Below are positions 21,179-24,169 of a stretch of DNA of 24,169 bases, in pieces. The notes beneath the pieces were generated by a model, which did no database searches, was not told the origin of the DNA, and worked only from the letters and a program-made list of their open reading frames with translations. The first letter of the stretch is position 1; every line of letters starts with the position of its first letter. Origin of the DNA: CAZVWV01 sp964631745 (lineage in GTDB: Bacteria > Bdellovibrionota_C > UBA2361 > JBGSMV01); the NCBI GenBank assembly GCA_964631745.1, contig CAZVWV010000044.1:1-24169 (forward strand). The letters run 5' to 3'. A program made the translations under genes and the position numbers.

Positions 21179-22029
21179 TGATTAGTCTTGATTGTCCTCA
21201 AGTGCGCAGACTCGTACGACTTGCATTGGATGAAGATCTTATGCTCGGGGACCCCACAAGCGAGCTTTGTTCCGCCGAGGATCCGATCAAGCAGGCCGCC
21301 TTCGTAGCAAAAGAAGATCTGATTGTATGTGGCCTGCCCCTGGCTCGAATTATTTTCGATGAGTTTGACGCTAGCTGCAAGATCGGGACAACTTCTCCCG
21401 AGGGCACCCTAGTTAAGAAGGGCCAAACCCTACTAGTGTTGGAGGCCCATCTCAAGCATCTTCTCACGCTTGAGCGCACGCTTCTTAATTTTTTTCAGAA
21501 GCTCTGCGGCGTTGCTACAAACACAGCCAACTTTCTATCCCACGCCCAAGGGCTAACGGTCTTAGATACACGCAAGACCACACCGGGCTGGCGCATGCTT
21601 GAGAAATACGCCACTAGAACTGGCGGCGCTAAGAACCATCGCATGGCGCTCGGCGACATGTTGATGGTGAAGAATAATCATATTGATAATTTCCCCGGGG
21701 CTGGAGGAATTACAGATTTGTTAAACGGTTTGATTAAAAGGAAACCGGCCCATCTTGGTTTGGAGGTGGAGACCAGGAATATGTCGGAGCTAAAGGCCGC
21801 CTTAACAGCCAGAGTAGATTACGTAATGTTGGATAACTGGCCTCTTGCCGAATTAAAAGACGCTATCGCATTTATTGCAGCACTGCCGAACCCCCCGCTA
21901 GTAGAGATCTCGGGCGGGGTAACTGTCGAACGGGTTACCGAGCTCAAAGAAGCCAAGGTGCAATTAATCTCGGTCGGTGCTTTAACCAGGACGGCCAAAA
22001 TGGTTGATATCTCCATGAGGATTTCATGA
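21178..22029 (+). CDS. nadC: Quinolinate phosphoribosyltransferase (decarboxylating)
   Basis: This enzyme makes nicotinate mononucleotide from quinolinate and PRPP in NAD synthesis (EC 2.4.2.19). The 283 residues contain the family motifs in order: LDEDLMLGDPTSE (17-29), L-E-R-T-L-L-N-F (98-105), D130-T-R-K-T-T-P-G, R147-T-G-G-A-K-N-H-R155, D-M-L-M-V-K165-N-N-H168-I, V-E-T, VDYVMLDNW and the barrel end EISGGVT ... SVGALTRTA. The basic residues that bind quinolinate and phosphate are all present. I chose ATG 21178, which overlaps the permease stop (TGATG) and has AGAGG about five bases upstream; an in-frame TTG at 21157 would add seven residues inside the permease gene. It overlaps birA by four bases (ATGA). 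Confidence 0.96.
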   Translation: MISLDCPQVRRLVRLALDEDLMLGDPTSELCSAEDPIKQAAFVAKEDLIVCGLPLARIIFDEFDASCKIGTTSPEGTLVKKGQTLLVLEAHLKHLLTLERTLLNFFQKLCGVATNTANFLSHAQGLTVLDTRKTTPGWRMLEKYATRTGGAKNHRMALGDMLMVKNNHIDNFPGAGGITDLLNGLIKRKPAHLGLEVETRNMSELKAALTARVDYVMLDNWPLAELKDAIAFIAALPNPPLVEISGGVTVERVTELKEAKVQLISVGALTRTAKMVDISMRIS

Positions 22030-22799
22030 GCGAGCGCATCGAGCACATGGAGCTGCTTCTTAGCGAGGAGCTGGGTGAATTGTGGGAGGTGCGCGTGATG
22101 AACCAAGTCGCTAGCACTATGGACGCAGCCCGTGAATTGCTCCCATTAAGTCAGGGAAAGGCCGGCTTGGTGTTAGCGCTAAGGCAAACCGCAGGCAGGG
22201 GCCGTCAGGGACGGGTGTGGCGTGCTGCCAGAGAAGGTCTCTACGTTACCTTTGTGTGGCAGGCTCCGGCGCAGATTGCGCGCCTTTCCGCCTTTTCGTT
22301 GGCGGTGGGATGTGTCTTGCGGCGGGCGCTCGCGGAACTGGGGGCAGAGGTCAAGCTCAAATGGCCCAACGATATTTTGGCGTGTGATGGACGTAAGCTA
22401 AGCGGAACTTTAATTGAGTTAGTATCGCAGGCGGGTGTAAATCATATTCTTTGCGGCATTGGCATTAATCTATGTGACGCTCCTGGTCCCGCCTCGGAGG
22501 TAGTGAGTTTGCAAGAGTTGAGCGGCAAGACCTTTTCTGCGCTTGAAATCGCTAAACGAGTGGCCCCACAACTTAGTCAAGCCCTGACGATCTATCTGAA
22601 TGATGGTTTTAAATCTTTCGTAAATGACTGGAATCTGCACGCCTTTGGCATTGGCAATATCTGCCAGCTCGAGGTGGGGGATCGCCTAATTTCAGGAGCT
22701 TTAGAAGGGGTCGATTCAGAGGGCAGAATAGTATTAAACTCTGGGGGGGGCAGTGAAGCCTTCGCGGTGGGTCAATTAGTTGGAAGTCAGAGATGCTAA
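22026..22799 (+). CDS. birA: Biotin--[acetyl-CoA-carboxylase] ligase (catalytic type only)
   Basis: This 257-residue enzyme adenylates biotin and attaches it to the BCCP lysine of acetyl-CoA carboxylase. The biotin-binding loop is G57-R-G-R-Q-G-R-V-W65, followed by K112-W-P-N-D116 and K124-L-S-G-T-L-I-E. A central strand reads G-I-G-I-N-L, and a small C-terminal SH3-like domain (about 210-257) starts at the Q-L-E-V-G-D-R segment. The N-terminal winged-helix repressor domain of E. coli BirA is absent, so it should not act as a transcription regulator. It is translationally coupled to nadC (ATGA) and overlaps coaX by seven bases. The upstream extension of about 20 residues before the catalytic domain has no recognised role. 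Confidence 0.95.
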   Translation: MSERIEHMELLLSEELGELWEVRVMNQVASTMDAARELLPLSQGKAGLVLALRQTAGRGRQGRVWRAAREGLYVTFVWQAPAQIARLSAFSLAVGCVLRRALAELGAEVKLKWPNDILACDGRKLSGTLIELVSQAGVNHILCGIGINLCDAPGPASEVVSLQELSGKTFSALEIAKRVAPQLSQALTIYLNDGFKSFVNDWNLHAFGIGNICQLEVGDRLISGALEGVDSEGRIVLNSGGGSEAFAVGQLVGSQRC

Positions 22800-23557
22800 T
22801 AGCTTTTGATATAGGAAATACCAATATAGTAATTGGATGTTTCGACGGTCCAAAATTGGTGGGTGAATTTCGCATTAAGACTGAAACCGGCCGAACCCAG
22901 GATGAATATTGCGCCGTGATAGTCGCTCTGTTGAACCAACATTTTGGTCCTAAATGGAAATTTTCGAGCGCCATCATATCGAGTGTGGTGCCGCCCTTAA
23001 CAGCAGACATTTCGAATTTTATAGAAACCAGATTAGGCCCCACCCCACACATCATCGGGCCAGGTACAAAATCTGGCTTGCCGATAAAATTGGCTGACCC
23101 TGGAGCGATCGGAGCTGATAGGATCGTAAATGCTGTGGCTGTTAAGCATTATTACGGCACGCCAGCGCTGGTAATCGATTTTGGAACCGCCACTTCCTTT
23201 GACTTTGTCAATCAGAGCGGGGCCTATGAAGGCGGAATCATCGCCCCAGGTCTTGGAACTTCCGCCGAATCATTGGTGAGAAACACCGCAAAATTACCAA
23301 GGTTCGAGCTGACATGGCCCGCAGCCATAATCGGAAAAAATACCGTGGCTGCTATGCAGTCCGGAACCGTGGTGGGTTACATCTGCATGATAGATGGTCT
23401 GATTGAGTTAGTGCTGGAAGAGGTGGGGGATATTCAGCATATAGTTTCTACGGGCGGCTTAGCGCGGCTTATCGCCAAGCACTCAAAACGCATAAAAATA
23501 TTTGATCCGGATCTTAATTTGCGGGGTTTAGAGTTGCTCGCCAGAATGAATGCCTAA
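22793..23557 (+). CDS. coaX: Type III pantothenate kinase
   Basis: This 254-residue enzyme phosphorylates pantothenate, the first step of coenzyme A synthesis (EC 2.7.1.33). It has the ASKHA-fold motifs: D6-I-G-N-T-N (phosphate 1), S-S-V-V-P-P-L, P-G-A-I-G-A-D109-R (the catalytic Asp region), and D129-F-G-T-A-T-S-F-D (phosphate 2). Near the end are G-G-I-I-A-P-G and S-T-G-G-L-A. Type III enzymes are not feedback-inhibited by CoA and usually need a monovalent cation. Its ATG lies within the end of birA, with GGAAG about eight bases upstream. BirA-CoaX neighbours or fusions are common in bacteria. Confidence 0.96.
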   Translation: MLIAFDIGNTNIVIGCFDGPKLVGEFRIKTETGRTQDEYCAVIVALLNQHFGPKWKFSSAIISSVVPPLTADISNFIETRLGPTPHIIGPGTKSGLPIKLADPGAIGADRIVNAVAVKHYYGTPALVIDFGTATSFDFVNQSGAYEGGIIAPGLGTSAESLVRNTAKLPRFELTWPAAIIGKNTVAAMQSGTVVGYICMIDGLIELVLEEVGDIQHIVSTGGLARLIAKHSKRIKIFDPDLNLRGLELLARMNA

Positions 23558-23565
23558 TAGCCAAT

Positions 23566-24144
23566 ATGGACGAACACGTTGACGAACCCATAAACGAAGC
23601 CGATCTAGTCGAGAGTTATATCGCTGAACTGTCGGAGAGTCGGGTTCTTAAGGAAGAGGAGCTAGGGAGTATTCGGGAAGCCAAACAGCAAGGCGGCAAA
23701 ATTGAGGAGCAGTTTGCCGATGACCATCAGACCGATAGCTCAAATATTCGTGCACAAATTGGTAAGATGACCATACCTGAAAAAATTAAACTTGCGCTGT
23801 TTGGAAACGGTGCCTGCCGCGGACTTTTAGCAATCGACCCAAACCGCGTGGTACATATGGCGGTCATGAAGAATCCGAAGATTAGACCACCGGAGCTTGA
23901 AGAGCTTGCCAAGAATCCTAACTGTCCAGAGGGAGTTTTACGAGCGATCGCCGGAAATCCGTTATGGATGAAAAATTATAAGACCAAAGTGAATTTGGTG
24001 ATTAACCCCAAAACCCCCTCGGATATTTCACTTAAGTGGTTACGTTATCTAAACACCGATGATCTTAAGCGGATAGCTAGATCCAAGAATCTCCCCCAAT
24101 TAGTGGCGGTGACGGCTAAGAAAAAACTGTCAGAAGAGCAATAA
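23566..24144 (+). CDS. Hypothetical alpha-helical repeat protein (LRV/HEAT-like)
   Basis: This 192-residue protein follows coaX by eight bases and is probably the last gene of the operon. Residues 1-65 are acidic and likely disordered. From about residue 65, short helical repeats appear: 'IPEKIKLALFGNGACRGLLA', 'DPNRVVHMAVMKNPK-I', 'E-L-E-E-L-A-K-N-P-N-C-P', 'VLRAIAGNPLWMKNYK', 'NLVINPKTPSDISLKWLRYL'. The spacing (about 20-25 residues) and the N-P at repeat ends recall leucine-rich-repeat-variant or HEAT-like arrays such as DUF2336. It has no signal peptide or membrane helix. No Shine-Dalgarno sequence is obvious before ATG 23566. Function is unknown; the shared transcript with nadC, birA and coaX suggests, but does not show, a link to cofactor metabolism. 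Confidence 0.75.
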   Translation: MDEHVDEPINEADLVESYIAELSESRVLKEEELGSIREAKQQGGKIEEQFADDHQTDSSNIRAQIGKMTIPEKIKLALFGNGACRGLLAIDPNRVVHMAVMKNPKIRPPELEELAKNPNCPEGVLRAIAGNPLWMKNYKTKVNLVINPKTPSDISLKWLRYLNTDDLKRIARSKNLPQLVAVTAKKKLSEEQ

Positions 24145-24169
24145 GTTCGGCAGTTGGTTAGGAAATGTC

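Noticed and set aside
22609..23055. 148-codon antisense frame over birA/coaX
   Set aside because: Both plus-strand genes have full motifs in this stretch and no minus-strand start signals are seen.
1..24169. CRISPR array or prophage
   Set aside because: No regularly spaced repeats and no phage structural, integrase or lysis genes were recognised anywhere in the window.

Overview
The window looks like chromosomal DNA of an uncultivated Gram-negative bacterium with a mid-range GC content. Evidence for this is: proteins with signal peptides or many membrane segments; a membrane-bound Fe-S quinone reductase of the type that takes electrons from flavoproteins; an HU protein with a lysine/alanine/proline-rich tail; and a nadC-birA-coaX operon. 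The overall flavour is that of the former Deltaproteobacteria (Myxococcota/Bdellovibrionota-like), but this is an impression from gene content, not a measured placement.

Layout. Positions 1-1100 are a degraded accessory patch. It holds the 5' end of a minus-strand membrane glycosyltransferase that leaves the window, a 170-bp inverted-repeat element, and an antitoxin whose VapC toxin is broken. The break lies exactly at a second copy of the glycosyltransferase's start region. Positions 1100-3700 hold an orphan protein, a secreted/anchored protein, a tailed HU protein with a strong terminator, and a complete higBA toxin-antitoxin pair with a clear promoter/operator. Positions 3687-8910 hold the 733-residue membrane Fe-S oxidoreductase, a CNNM/CorC-type transporter, and a small operon of a coiled-coil protein plus a PHP-like protein with altered metal ligands.

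Positions 9000-15030 are an envelope block: a membrane sulfatase-superfamily protein, an unknown membrane protein, a GT87-type glycosyltransferase, a secreted FG-GAP beta-propeller protein and an RNHCP zinc-cluster protein. Positions 15200-15670 hold a small protein of unknown function, translationally coupled to a retropepsin-like aspartic protease that has lost its middle. Positions 15791-19264 are dnaE, with an apparently intact PHP metal site. A Phd-PIN toxin-antitoxin pair follows. The window ends with a tightly packed operon: AI-2E family permease, nadC, birA, coaX and a repeat-type protein of unknown function.

Three themes recur. (1) There are three type II toxin-antitoxin loci in 24 kb, one of them broken. 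(2) Several genes lack a Shine-Dalgarno sequence and have promoter boxes placed so that the transcript would start at or within about 10 bases of the start codon (higB, phd, the RNHCP gene, possibly the permease). (3) There are two deletion-fusion scars, in vapC and in the retropepsin gene, each joining recognisable halves. No RNA genes, CRISPR arrays or complete insertion sequences were recognised.
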